From JBCDCY01 sp039180875 (GTDB lineage: Bacteria; Pseudomonadota; Alphaproteobacteria; Rhodobacterales; Rhodobacteraceae): a stretch of DNA of 64,000 nucleotides. The DNA lies in assembly GCA_039180875.1 (NCBI GenBank), contig JBCDCY010000001.1, positions 806,001 to 870,000 on the forward strand, written 5' to 3'. The notes below the pieces were generated by a model. It saw only the letters and a program-made list of their open reading frames with translations, had not been told where the DNA came from and did not search any database. Position 1 is the first letter of the stretch. Every line of letters starts with the position of its first letter. A program made the translations under genes and the position numbers. Shown piece by piece: positions 27,199-35,931 of this stretch.

Positions 27199-29427
27199 TC
27201 AGGCGCGCCCGCGCTTGCGCCCGCCCTTTTTCAAGGTGCGGCGGCGGCTCTTCGGCGCGCTCTTGCGGCTGGCGCCCGGGTTGGTGCGGCGTCCCTCCAC
27301 CGCCAGAAGCTCCAGCCGCAGGCCACCGGTGATCGGATCGGCCTCCGCCAGGCGCACGTCCACCGGCATGCCGAGGCTGATGACCCGGCCGGAGCGGGAT
27401 CCGGTGAGCGTCTGCGCCTCGGCATCGTGGCGGAAATACTCGTTGCCGATGGTGGAGATCGGCACGAGGCCGTCCGCACCCGATCCCTCCAACTTCACGA
27501 AGACGCCGAAGCGGGCGATGCCGGAGATCCGGCCGGAGAAGCTCTCCCCCACCCGCTCCGCCAGATAGGCGGCGAGGTAGCGGTCGGTGGTGTCGCGCTC
27601 CGCCTGCATCGACCGGCGCTCGGTCCGGCTGATCTGCTCGGCCGCGTCGGGAAGAACGGCGATCTCCTCCTCCGCCAGCCCGTCGGGGCCCCAGCCATGG
27701 GCCGAGATCAGGGCGCGGTGCACCACCAGATCGGCGTAGCGCCGGATGGGCGAGGTGAAGTGGGCGTAGCGGCGCAGGTTGAGCCCGAAGTGGGAGAGGT
27801 TCTCGGCCCCATAGTAGGCTTGGGTCTGGGCGCGCAGCACCGACATGTTGATGAGCTCGGCGAACTCCGTCCCGGCGGCCGCGTCGAGCAGGTGGTTGAG
27901 CTGGGCGGTCTTCAGCACCTGGCCCTTGGCCAGCGTCAGGCCGACGCTTTCGGCCGTCTCCCTGAGGGCGTCGAGGCGGTCCTGCTGCGGCTCCTCATGC
28001 ACGCGGTAGAGGAGGGGGCGGCGCGCCGCCTCCAACGTCTCGGCGGCGGCGACGTTGGCGAGGACCATCGCCTCCTCGATCATCTTGTGGGCGTCGAAGC
28101 GGTCGCGGAAGGCGACCGAAAGCACCTCGCCCGCGTCGGAAAGCGCGATCTGACGCTCCGGCAGGTCGAGGTTGAGGGGCGCGCGCTTCGTCCGCGCCTT
28201 GGCGAGCGCGCGGTAGGCGGCGAAGAGCGGTGCGATCAGGGTGCAGGTCGCCTCCGGCCCGTCCCCGTCCTCCGCCGCCTGGGCCTGCGAATAGCTGAGC
28301 GCGGCGTGGGAGCGGATGAGGCCGCGGGTAAAGCGGTGATCGCGCTTCTGGCCGTCGGCGCTGAGAACCATGCGGACGGCGATCACCGCCCGCTCGACCT
28401 CTGCGTGGAGCGAGCAGAGGTCGCTCGACAGCCGCTCCGGCAACATCGGCACGACCCGGTCGGGGAAGTAGGTGGAATTGCCGCGCAGCAGCGCCTCCCG
28501 ATCTAGCGCCGAGCCCGGACGGACGAAATGCGCCACATCGGCGATCGCCACCCAGAGGATGATGCCGCCGGGGTTCTTGGGATCGTCGTCCGGGATCGCG
28601 GCCACGGCGTCGTCGCGGTCGCGCGCGTCGGGGGGATCAATGGTGACGAATGGGATCTCGCGCAGATCCTCCCGCCCGTCCATCCCGGGCGGCTCGGCCT
28701 GTGACGCCTCCCGGAGCGCGGCGTCGGGGAAGTCGTCGGGGATGCCGTAATGGTGGATGGCGATGAGGGAGACGGCGCGTGGGGCGCTCGGGTCGCCCAC
28801 CCGCTCGATGATCCGCGCGTGACGGGGACCGAGGCGGGGGCCGCCGGTGACCTCCGCCTCCACCAGCTCGCCGTCCTCAGCCTCCATCGTGTCGCCGGGG
28901 GGCACCAGGTGGATGTGCTCGGCCCCCTTCTCCACCGGCTCGATCCGGCCGGCGACCCGGCCGCTGGCACCGTCGCGGCGGAAGATGCCGACGATCCGGC
29001 GGGGGCCGGTGCCGATCCGCCGGATGAGCCGGGCGTGGTGCAGGAGGCCCGGCCCCGCGGCCGGCGCGATGCGGCAGAGGATGCGGTCCCCTTCGCCGAG
29101 CGCCGGGTCGCCGTCCCGCGGCAGGTAGAGGATGCGGGGCGGGGCGTCGCTGCCGCTCCAATTCTGCGGCTCGGCGAAGATGTCGCCGTCGCGGTCGATC
29201 TCCACGACCCGCAGCACCTCGACCGGGGCGAGAGTTCCGGGCTCGCGGTAGCGCTTCTGCCCCTTCTCCAGCGCGCCGTCGTCTTCCAGCTCCCGCAACA
29301 TGCGCTTCAGCTCGGTGCGTTCGGCGCCCTTGATGCCGAAGGCGCGGGCGATGTCGCGCTTGGTGCGCCGGCTCGGGTTGTCGCGCAGCCAGTCCAGCAG
29401 GGCGTCTTTGTCGGGGAGCCCGGTCAT
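27199..29427 (-). CDS. rnr: Ribonuclease R
   Basis: A 3'-5' exoribonuclease of 742 residues that degrades structured RNA. An N-terminal winged-helix region (about residues 20-60) and cold-shock-like domains precede the RNB catalytic domain, with ITIDPPDARDRDDAVAA carrying the acidic metal ligands. An S1 domain (about 625-705, ARFGVFVKLEGSGADGLVPIS) and a very basic C-terminus follow. It lies 230 bases downstream of topA on the same strand, an arrangement common in alphaproteobacteria. Confidence 0.95.
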   Translation of the reverse strand: MTGLPDKDALLDWLRDNPSRRTKRDIARAFGIKGAERTELKRMLRELEDDGALEKGQKRYREPGTLAPVEVLRVVEIDRDGDIFAEPQNWSGSDAPPRILYLPRDGDPALGEGDRILCRIAPAAGPGLLHHARLIRRIGTGPRRIVGIFRRDGASGRVAGRIEPVEKGAEHIHLVPPGDTMEAEDGELVEAEVTGGPRLGPRHARIIERVGDPSAPRAVSLIAIHHYGIPDDFPDAALREASQAEPPGMDGREDLREIPFVTIDPPDARDRDDAVAAIPDDDPKNPGGIILWVAIADVAHFVRPGSALDREALLRGNSTYFPDRVVPMLPERLSSDLCSLHAEVERAVIAVRMVLSADGQKRDHRFTRGLIRSHAALSYSQAQAAEDGDGPEATCTLIAPLFAAYRALAKARTKRAPLNLDLPERQIALSDAGEVLSVAFRDRFDAHKMIEEAMVLANVAAAETLEAARRPLLYRVHEEPQQDRLDALRETAESVGLTLAKGQVLKTAQLNHLLDAAAGTEFAELINMSVLRAQTQAYYGAENLSHFGLNLRRYAHFTSPIRRYADLVVHRALISAHGWGPDGLAEEEIAVLPDAAEQISRTERRSMQAERDTTDRYLAAYLAERVGESFSGRISGIARFGVFVKLEGSGADGLVPISTIGNEYFRHDAEAQTLTGSRSGRVISLGMPVDVRLAEADPITGGLRLELLAVEGRRTNPGASRKSAPKSRRRTLKKGGRKRGRA

Positions 29428-29466
29428 CGTCGTAGCGCGAAGCGATCGGCCGAGGCATCGCGCTCA

Positions 29467-29616
29467 TAGTCCAAGGATCGCGCCCGGCCCGAGGATGAGC
29501 GCATCGCGCCCGCCCTGGGGGGTGAGCCGCGTCCTGCAAACGCCCCGGTGGAGCGTTTGAGCGGCGAACGGGTGGAGCCCAACGGGTCGGGCGCGATCCG
29601 GTGCTGGCGCACCGGA
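29467..29616 (-). repeat. Dispersed palindromic element, copy 2
   Basis: On the minus strand this carries the same blocks as 8514-8600: the TCCGGTGC - GCCA - GCACCGGA hairpin (29597-29616), TCGCGCCCGACCCG, GGGCGGGCGCGAT, CCTCGGG and CGCGATCCTT. Between the first and second blocks there are about 55 bases absent from copy 1, which contain another inverted pair (CAAACGC...GCGTTTG). It fills most of the rnr-topA gap. A 76-residue open frame through it is not convincing as a gene. Confidence 0.7.
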
Positions 29617-29658
29617 GCCGCGTCGTGCAACCGCGGCGCGGTCGGATCAAACATGATG

Positions 29659-32274
29659 CTAGCCTGCCGACTTCCGTCGGCCGCCCTTGCGCTTGCCGCC
29701 CTTCTCCGCCTTGGCGGCGATCAGCGGCAGGGCCTGTTCCAGCGTCACCGTCTCGGGGTCGAGGCCGTCGCTCAGCGTCGCGTTCACCCCATTCCACTTG
29801 GCGTAGGGTCCGTAACGACCCTTGAAGACCGCGACCTCGCCGCCGTCGGGGTGCTCGCCGAGCACGCGGAGCGGCGTCGCCGCCGCGCCCCGGCCGCGCG
29901 GATTGGCGGCCTTCTCCGCCAGGAGCTGCACCGCGCGGTTCATGCCGACGGTGAAGACTTCGTCGGCGTCGGCCAGATTGGCGTAGAGCTTGCCGTGCTT
30001 CACGTAAGGCCCATAGCGCCCGATCCCCGCCTCGACCGGTGCGCCGTCCTCGGGATGGGTGCCGACCAGCCGCGGCAGGGAGAGGAGGTCGAGCGCCTTG
30101 GCCAGATCCACGGCCTCCGGCGCCAGACCCTTGGGCAGCGAGGCGCGCTTCGGCTTCGGCTCCTCCGCCGTGGCTTCGCCGAGCTGCACATAGGGGCCGA
30201 AGCGCCCTGTGCGGAGGCTGACCTGCAGCCCGCTCTCGGGCTCGACGCCGAGGATCTTGCCGTCCGGCCCAATGACGTCGTCGCCCTCCTGCTCGCCAGC
30301 CAGCGGTCGGGTGTAGCGGCAGTCGGGATAGTTGGAGCAGCCGATGAAGGCGCCGCCGGAGCGGGCGGTGCGGAGCGACAGGCGCCCGTTCTCGCAGGCC
30401 CGGCAGAGGCGCGGATCGCTGCCATCCTCGAGGGCTGGGAAGATATGCGGCTCCAGCACCTCGTTGATCTTCTCGAGCACCTCGGTAATGCGCAGCTCCG
30501 AGGTCTCGCCGAGGGCCGCCGCGAAATCCCGCCAGAAGCGGTCGAGCAGCTCCTTCCAGCCCTTCCGTCCGGCGGAGACCTCGTCGAGCTCCTCCTCCAG
30601 CGCCGCGGTGAAGTCGTACTCGACGTAGCGCCGGAAATAATTCTCCAAGAACGCCGTCACCAGCCGGCCCTTGTCCTCTGGAAACAGGCGGTTGCGGTCC
30701 TTCCGGACATAGCCGCGATCCTGGATGGTGGTGACGATGGAGGCGTAGGTGGAGGGGCGGCCGATGCCGAGCTCCTCCATGCGCTTCACCAGCGTCGCCT
30801 CGGTGTAGCGCGGCGGCGGCTGGGTGAAATGCTGCTGGCCGAGGATCGCGGCCGCCGCGTCGATCAGGGCGCGCGCGGCGGAGGCATCTTCGGCCAGCCG
30901 CGCCGTCGCCTTGTCGTAGGCCGGCCGCTGGCCGTCGGCGAGCTTCGCCGCCGGCTCCCCCTCCGCTATCGTGGGCAGGCGGCGGTCATCCTCGTCGATG
31001 ACGTCGTCGCGCCCTTCCTCATAGACCTTGAGGAAGCCGTCGAAGGTCACGACCTGGCCGGTGGCGCGCAGGCCGACGGAGCCGTCTTTCGCCCGGATCT
31101 CCACCGTCGTGCGTTCGAGCGCCGCCGCTTCCATCTGGCTCGCCAGTGCCCGCTTCCAGATCAGGTCGTAAAGCCTGCGCTGATCGGCATCGACGCCGCC
31201 GATCTGGTCGGCGGCCCGGGCCATGTCGGTCGGGCGGATGCACTCATGCGCCTCTTGCGCGTTCTTGGCCTTGTTCTTGTACATCCGCGGCGATTTCGGG
31301 ACGTAGGCCGCGCCGTAGCGGTCGCCGATGGCGTCGCGGGCGGCATGCACCGCCTCGGGCGCCATGTCGATGCCGTCGGTCCGCATGTAGGTGATCAGCC
31401 CCGCCTCGTAGAGCCGCTGGGCCGAGGCCATCGTCTGCTTGGCGCCGAAGCCGAACTTGCGGCTCGCCTCCTGCTGCAGGGTGGAGGTCATGAAGGGCGG
31501 CGCGGGGTTGCGCGAGGTGGGCTTGGCCTCGACCGAGGCCACCGTGAGGTCCGCCGCGGCGACGGCATCGACCGCGCCCTGCGCCGCCGCCTCATCCGCC
31601 AGGCCGTAGCGGTCGAGCTTCGTGCCCTTCAGCTCGACCAGCCGCGCCTCATAGGCCTCGCCCGAGGGGGTGGCGAGGGCGGCCGCCACGCTCCAATACT
31701 CCCGCGGGCGGAAGGCCTCGATCTCCATCTCCCGCTCGACGATCAGGCGGAGCGCGACGGACTGCACCCGCCCCGCCGACTTCGCCCCGGGGAGCTTGCG
31801 CCAGAGGACCGGGGAGAGGTTGAAGCCCACCAGATAGTCGAGCGCCCGGCGCGCCAGATAGGCCTCCACCAACTCCATATCGATGTCGCGGGGCTTGCCC
31901 ATCGCCTCGCTCACCGCGGTCTTGGTGATGGCGTTGAAGACGACGCGGGAGATCGGCGAGTCCTTCTTCAGCGCCCGGCGCTTGCGCAAAGCCTCGACCA
32001 GGTGCCAGCTGATCGCCTCCCCCTCCCGATCGGGGTCGGTGGCGAGGATCAGCTCTGGGTCGTCCTTCAATGCCTCGGCGATCGCCCGGACATGCTTTTG
32101 GCTGTCCGAGGCGACCTCCCAGGTCATCTCGAAGCCCTTTTCGGGGTCGACCGAGCCGTCCTTCGACGGCAGGTCGCGGACATGGCCGAAGGAGGCGAGG
32201 ACGGTGTAGTCATTGCCGAGATAGCCGTTGATGGTCTTGGCTTTTGCCGGGGACTCGACGACGACAACGGCCAT
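29659..32274 (-). CDS. topA: DNA topoisomerase I
   Basis: A type IA topoisomerase of 871 residues that relaxes negative supercoils. The Toprim domain starts at once (MAVVVVESPAKAKTI), the active-site tyrosine is in LITYMRTDG, and at about residue 580-620 a four-cysteine zinc ribbon is visible (CRACENG ... GCSNYPDCRYTRPL). Several RYGPYVKxG-type repeats and a Lys/Arg-rich tail end the protein. The ATG at 32274 gives the conserved N-terminus; the frame extends upstream without homology. Confidence 0.95.
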   Translation of the reverse strand: MAVVVVESPAKAKTINGYLGNDYTVLASFGHVRDLPSKDGSVDPEKGFEMTWEVASDSQKHVRAIAEALKDDPELILATDPDREGEAISWHLVEALRKRRALKKDSPISRVVFNAITKTAVSEAMGKPRDIDMELVEAYLARRALDYLVGFNLSPVLWRKLPGAKSAGRVQSVALRLIVEREMEIEAFRPREYWSVAAALATPSGEAYEARLVELKGTKLDRYGLADEAAAQGAVDAVAAADLTVASVEAKPTSRNPAPPFMTSTLQQEASRKFGFGAKQTMASAQRLYEAGLITYMRTDGIDMAPEAVHAARDAIGDRYGAAYVPKSPRMYKNKAKNAQEAHECIRPTDMARAADQIGGVDADQRRLYDLIWKRALASQMEAAALERTTVEIRAKDGSVGLRATGQVVTFDGFLKVYEEGRDDVIDEDDRRLPTIAEGEPAAKLADGQRPAYDKATARLAEDASAARALIDAAAAILGQQHFTQPPPRYTEATLVKRMEELGIGRPSTYASIVTTIQDRGYVRKDRNRLFPEDKGRLVTAFLENYFRRYVEYDFTAALEEELDEVSAGRKGWKELLDRFWRDFAAALGETSELRITEVLEKINEVLEPHIFPALEDGSDPRLCRACENGRLSLRTARSGGAFIGCSNYPDCRYTRPLAGEQEGDDVIGPDGKILGVEPESGLQVSLRTGRFGPYVQLGEATAEEPKPKRASLPKGLAPEAVDLAKALDLLSLPRLVGTHPEDGAPVEAGIGRYGPYVKHGKLYANLADADEVFTVGMNRAVQLLAEKAANPRGRGAAATPLRVLGEHPDGGEVAVFKGRYGPYAKWNGVNATLSDGLDPETVTLEQALPLIAAKAEKGGKRKGGRRKSAG

Positions 32275-32466
32275 ATGCGGCTCCTCAATCCGGGGTCCCC
32301 AACGCGGGGCCCTCACCTCTGAGCCGTCAGCTCTGCGGACAGACCCAATGCGCGGCGGAAAATGGGTTTGACCCCGCGCCTTGTCAACCGACCGAGACAG
32401 GATGGCCCAGGCTGTGCGGGCAGCCGGGGCTTCCGAAGAACCGGGCAGACGCACTACATTCACGCC

Positions 32467-33852
32467 ATGACCCACGACGCCAGCAGCCTGCGGGAGGAGA
32501 CCGACGCCCGGGTCCGGCGCTTTCTGCAGGCCGAGGATGAGGCCCGCCAGCGCATCAGCCTGATCTCGCGCACCATCGCGCTAGCGATCGTGGGGCTGCT
32601 GCTGCTGGCGCTCGTCCCCTGGCCCGAGGTGCTGTATTTCGAGGTATTGATCGGCGGCTTCATCGTTCTGGGCGCCGCACAACATGCTTTGGCGGTGACG
32701 CGCTGGCATCGCGACTGGCACACTTACGGCTTCGTCACACTCAATTTCGCGCTGCTGACCTTCACGCTGCTCTATCCCAATCCGCTCTTCCAGACGTCCC
32801 TGCCGCCCCAGATGAACCTGCGCTTCGGCAACTTCATATTTTTCTATCTGATCCTGACCTCCCTCGCTTTTTTCTTCCAGCCGCGTCTTGTGATCTGGGG
32901 CGGCATATCGGGTGCGATCTGTTGGATGATCGGCGTGCTGTTGATCGTCAGCCGGCCCGAGACGGTGTTGGAGCCGTCGATCGACGAGGGGGGCATCCTG
33001 CTGTTCGCCGAGCCGGAGGGCATCCCCATTCTCGGCTCGCCTTACTTTGTCGACATGGGCGTTCGCTTGCAGGAGATCGTGGTCTTTCTCATCGTCACCG
33101 GATTGCTGGCGCTCATCGTGGATGCCTCACGCCGGCTGATCCTGCGCCAGGCTACGGTGGAGCGGCGCAACATCAACCTGGCCCGCTATTTTCCGCCCGA
33201 CATGGCGGAGGAGCTGGCCCAGCAGGACGACCCCCTCGGCCGCTCGAAGGAGACCCAGGCGGCGATCCTGTTCACCGATCTGGTGGGCTTCACCCGCTGG
33301 GCCGAAGGGCGCCCGCCGGGGGAGGCGCTGACGCTGTTGCGTGAGGTGCAGGGCCTGATCGGCGAGGCGGTCTTTGCCCATGGCGGCGCGCTCGACAAGT
33401 TCATCGGCGACGGCATCATGGCCTCCTTCGGCACGACGGAGGAGGGGCCGGTCGCCGCCGATGCCCCGCTCGCCGCGGTGGCGGAGATCCTGCGGCGCTA
33501 CGACGATTGGGCCGACGCGCGCGCGGCTAAGGGGCGGCAGAGCGTGCCGCTCTCCATCGGTCTGCACACCGGGCCGGTGATCGTCGGCGATGTCGGCACC
33601 GATCGGCGGATGGAGCGCGCGGTGCTGGGCGACACGGTGAACGTCGCGGCGCGGCTCGAGACCATGACGCGCAAGTTCGGTGTGCGGGCGCTGGTCAGCG
33701 ACGCGGTGGTCAGCCAGGCCCGCACGGTGCCGAGCGGTCTGCGCCCGCTCGGCGCCCAGCCGATCCCGGGACGGGCCCAACCGGTGACGCTCTGGGCCAT
33801 CGACATGCGCCGGATGCAGGCCGCGGCCAGCGCCGACGGCTCCCGCGCCTGA
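32467..33852 (+). CDS. Membrane class III adenylate/guanylate cyclase
   Basis: A 461-residue protein. Residues 35-230 hold about six hydrophobic segments, and residues 260-450 form a class III nucleotide cyclase catalytic domain: AILFTDLVGFTRWAE with the first metal aspartate, DKFIGDGIMASFG with the second, IGLHTGPVIVGDVG and VLGDTVNVAARLE. It makes cAMP or cGMP from ATP or GTP; the base specificity cannot be read reliably. It diverges from topA (192-base gap) and its stop overlaps the next start as TGATG, so the haloacid dehalogenase gene is coupled to it. Confidence 0.85.
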   Translation: MTHDASSLREETDARVRRFLQAEDEARQRISLISRTIALAIVGLLLLALVPWPEVLYFEVLIGGFIVLGAAQHALAVTRWHRDWHTYGFVTLNFALLTFTLLYPNPLFQTSLPPQMNLRFGNFIFFYLILTSLAFFFQPRLVIWGGISGAICWMIGVLLIVSRPETVLEPSIDEGGILLFAEPEGIPILGSPYFVDMGVRLQEIVVFLIVTGLLALIVDASRRLILRQATVERRNINLARYFPPDMAEELAQQDDPLGRSKETQAAILFTDLVGFTRWAEGRPPGEALTLLREVQGLIGEAVFAHGGALDKFIGDGIMASFGTTEEGPVAADAPLAAVAEILRRYDDWADARAAKGRQSVPLSIGLHTGPVIVGDVGTDRRMERAVLGDTVNVAARLETMTRKFGVRALVSDAVVSQARTVPSGLRPLGAQPIPGRAQPVTLWAIDMRRMQAAASADGSRA

Positions 33853-34562
33853 TGGTCGGGGCGCTGATCTTCGACGTCTTCGGCACTCTCGTCGATTGGC
33901 GGACGGGCGTCGCCGATGCGGTGCGCGCGGCCTATGCGGCGAAGGGGCGGGAGGTGGACGCCCCCGCCTTCGCCGATGCCTGGCGGGCGGAGTACGATCC
34001 GGCGATGGCGCGGATCCGGACCGGTGATCGGGGCTACGTACCGCTCGACGATCTGCACCTCGAAAACCTCGACCGGGTGCTCGCGGCGCGGGGTGAGGCG
34101 GCGCTCTTCTCAGGTGAGGAGCGGGCGGTGCTCAACCGGGGGTGGGAGCGTTTGCCGCCCTGGCCCGAGGTGGTCGGGGCGCTCACCACGCTCCGCCAAA
34201 GCCACATCATCGCGCCCTGCTCCAACGGCTCCATCGCGCTCATGACCCGGCTCGCGCGGTTCGGCGGCCTGCCCTGGGATTGCATCCTGGGGGCCGAGAT
34301 CGCCCGGGACTACAAGCCGAAGGCCGAGGTCTACCTCGCCTGCTGCCGGGCCCTGCGCCTGGCCCCGGCGGAGGTGATGATGGTGGCCGCCCATCCCTCC
34401 GACCTCGCGGCGGCCCGGGCGGCGGGGCTCCGCACCGGCTACTTCCCCCGGCCACTGGAGCATGGGCCAGGGGCCGTGGGCGAGCCGGGAGAGGAGACCG
34501 GCTGGGACATCGTGGCGGCCGATCTGGCGGATTTCGCCGCGCAGCTTGCCGCCCGATCGTGA
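33852..34562 (+). CDS. Haloacid dehalogenase type II family hydrolase
   Basis: A HAD-superfamily protein of 236 residues. The nucleophile motif FDVFGTLVDW puts the catalytic aspartate at residue 8; motif II is PCSNGS, and the lysine and acidic motifs are RDYKPKAEVY and MVAAHPSDLAAARAAG. These fit (S)-2-haloacid dehalogenases, but many members dephosphorylate or act on other organic acids. It is translationally coupled to the cyclase. A haloalkanoic acid substrate is only one possibility. Confidence 0.8.
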   Translation: MVGALIFDVFGTLVDWRTGVADAVRAAYAAKGREVDAPAFADAWRAEYDPAMARIRTGDRGYVPLDDLHLENLDRVLAARGEAALFSGEERAVLNRGWERLPPWPEVVGALTTLRQSHIIAPCSNGSIALMTRLARFGGLPWDCILGAEIARDYKPKAEVYLACCRALRLAPAEVMMVAAHPSDLAAARAAGLRTGYFPRPLEHGPGAVGEPGEETGWDIVAADLADFAAQLAARS

Positions 34563-34587
34563 GACGGCGTCCGGCGATGGAGGCCGC

Positions 34588-35931
34588 GTGCCCACCCTGC
34601 TGATCCGCAACGCCGACGTCCTGATCACCATGGACGATGGCCGGGCGGAGATCGCCGGCGGCGGCCTGTTCGCCCGGGACGGCGTGATCGAGGCGGTGGG
34701 GACCGACCTGCCGGCGGCGGCGGACACGGTCATCGACGCGGCCGGCGCCGTCGTCTCACCGGGTCTGGTCAACACCCATCACCACCTCTTCCAGACCCTC
34801 ACCCGCGCCGTTCCGGGCGGGCAGGACGCGCTTCTCTTCGGTTGGCTAAAGACGCTCTATCCGATCTGGTTTCGGATGGGCCCGCGGGAGGTGCATGTCT
34901 CGGCGCTCACCGGCCTGGCGGAGCTGGCGCTTTCCGGCTGCACCTGCTCGTCGGACCATCTCTACCTCTACCCGGGCGGCGCGCGCCTCGATGACACCAT
35001 CGGGGCGGCGGAGGCGGTGGGCGTCCGCCTCCACGCCACCCGCGGCGCCATGTCGATCGGCGAGAGTAAGGGCGGCCTGCCCCCCGATGCGTTGGTGGAG
35101 GCGGAGGACGCGATCCTCGCCGACACGATCCGCGTCATCGACCGCTTCCACGACCCGGCCCCGGGCGCGATGATCCGGGTGGGCATCGCCCCCTGCTCCC
35201 CCTTCACCGTCAGCCGCGACTTGATGCGGGAGGCCGCGGCGCTTGCCCGGGACAAGGGCGTGATGCTCCACACCCATCTCGCCGAGAACGACGAGGACAT
35301 CGCGTTCTCCGAGGCCCGGTTCGGCTGCCGGCCGGGCCAGTATGCCGAGGATTTGGGCTGGACCGGCGACGACGTTTGGCACGCCCATTGCGTGAGGCTC
35401 GACGGGGCCGAGATCGACCTGTTTGCCAGGACGGGGACAGGGGTCGCCCACTGCCCGGGCTCGAACTGCCGGCTTGGCTCCGGCATCGCGCAGGTCCGGG
35501 CGATGCGGGATGCGGGGGTGAAGGTGGGTCTCGGCGTCGACGGCTCCGCCTCCAACGATGCCAGCTACCTGATCGGAGAGGCCCGCCAGGCGATGCTGCT
35601 GCAGCGCGTCGCCCTCGGCGCCGACGCTATGGCGGCGCGGGAAGCGTTGGAGATCGCGACCCGCGGCGGGGCCGAGGTGCTGGGCCGCAGCGACCTGGGC
35701 CAGCTCAGCCCCGGCCGGCGCGCCGACCTCGCCATTTGGGACGTCACGGGCGTCGAGACCGCCGGCGCCTGGGATCCGGTGGCGGCGCTCGTGCTCTCCG
35801 CCCCGCTACGTCCCCGCCATGTGTTCGTCGAGGGGCGCCAAGTGGTGGCGGACGGCCGGCTCACCACCCTCGATCTCGGCGCGGTGGTGGAGGAGCATCG
35901 GCGGCTCGCGCGGGCCCTGGCGGAGCCCTAG
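34588..35931 (+). CDS. Probable 8-oxoguanine deaminase (amidohydrolase superfamily)
   Basis: A cytosolic zinc amidohydrolase of 447 residues of the TrzN/AtzB/8-oxoguanine deaminase group. Metal ligands are in VNTHHHLFQ, HTHLAEN, WHAHCV and GVDGSASND; SGCTCSSDHLY and the CRPGQYAEDLGW segment are family features. 8-Oxoguanine deaminase turns oxidised guanine into urate, but related enzymes remove amino or chloro groups from triazines or other ring compounds. The GTG at 34588 has GGAGG five bases upstream. Its stop shares CTAG with the convergent ligase gene. Confidence 0.8.
   Translation: MPTLLIRNADVLITMDDGRAEIAGGGLFARDGVIEAVGTDLPAAADTVIDAAGAVVSPGLVNTHHHLFQTLTRAVPGGQDALLFGWLKTLYPIWFRMGPREVHVSALTGLAELALSGCTCSSDHLYLYPGGARLDDTIGAAEAVGVRLHATRGAMSIGESKGGLPPDALVEAEDAILADTIRVIDRFHDPAPGAMIRVGIAPCSPFTVSRDLMREAAALARDKGVMLHTHLAENDEDIAFSEARFGCRPGQYAEDLGWTGDDVWHAHCVRLDGAEIDLFARTGTGVAHCPGSNCRLGSGIAQVRAMRDAGVKVGLGVDGSASNDASYLIGEARQAMLLQRVALGADAMAAREALEIATRGGAEVLGRSDLGQLSPGRRADLAIWDVTGVETAGAWDPVAALVLSAPLRPRHVFVEGRQVVADGRLTTLDLGAVVEEHRRLARALAEP

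Noticed and set aside
29424..29654. A 76-residue minus-strand frame between rnr and topA
   Set aside because: It runs through the palindromic repeat and matches a stretch of repeat copy 1 in translation only because both are the same element.
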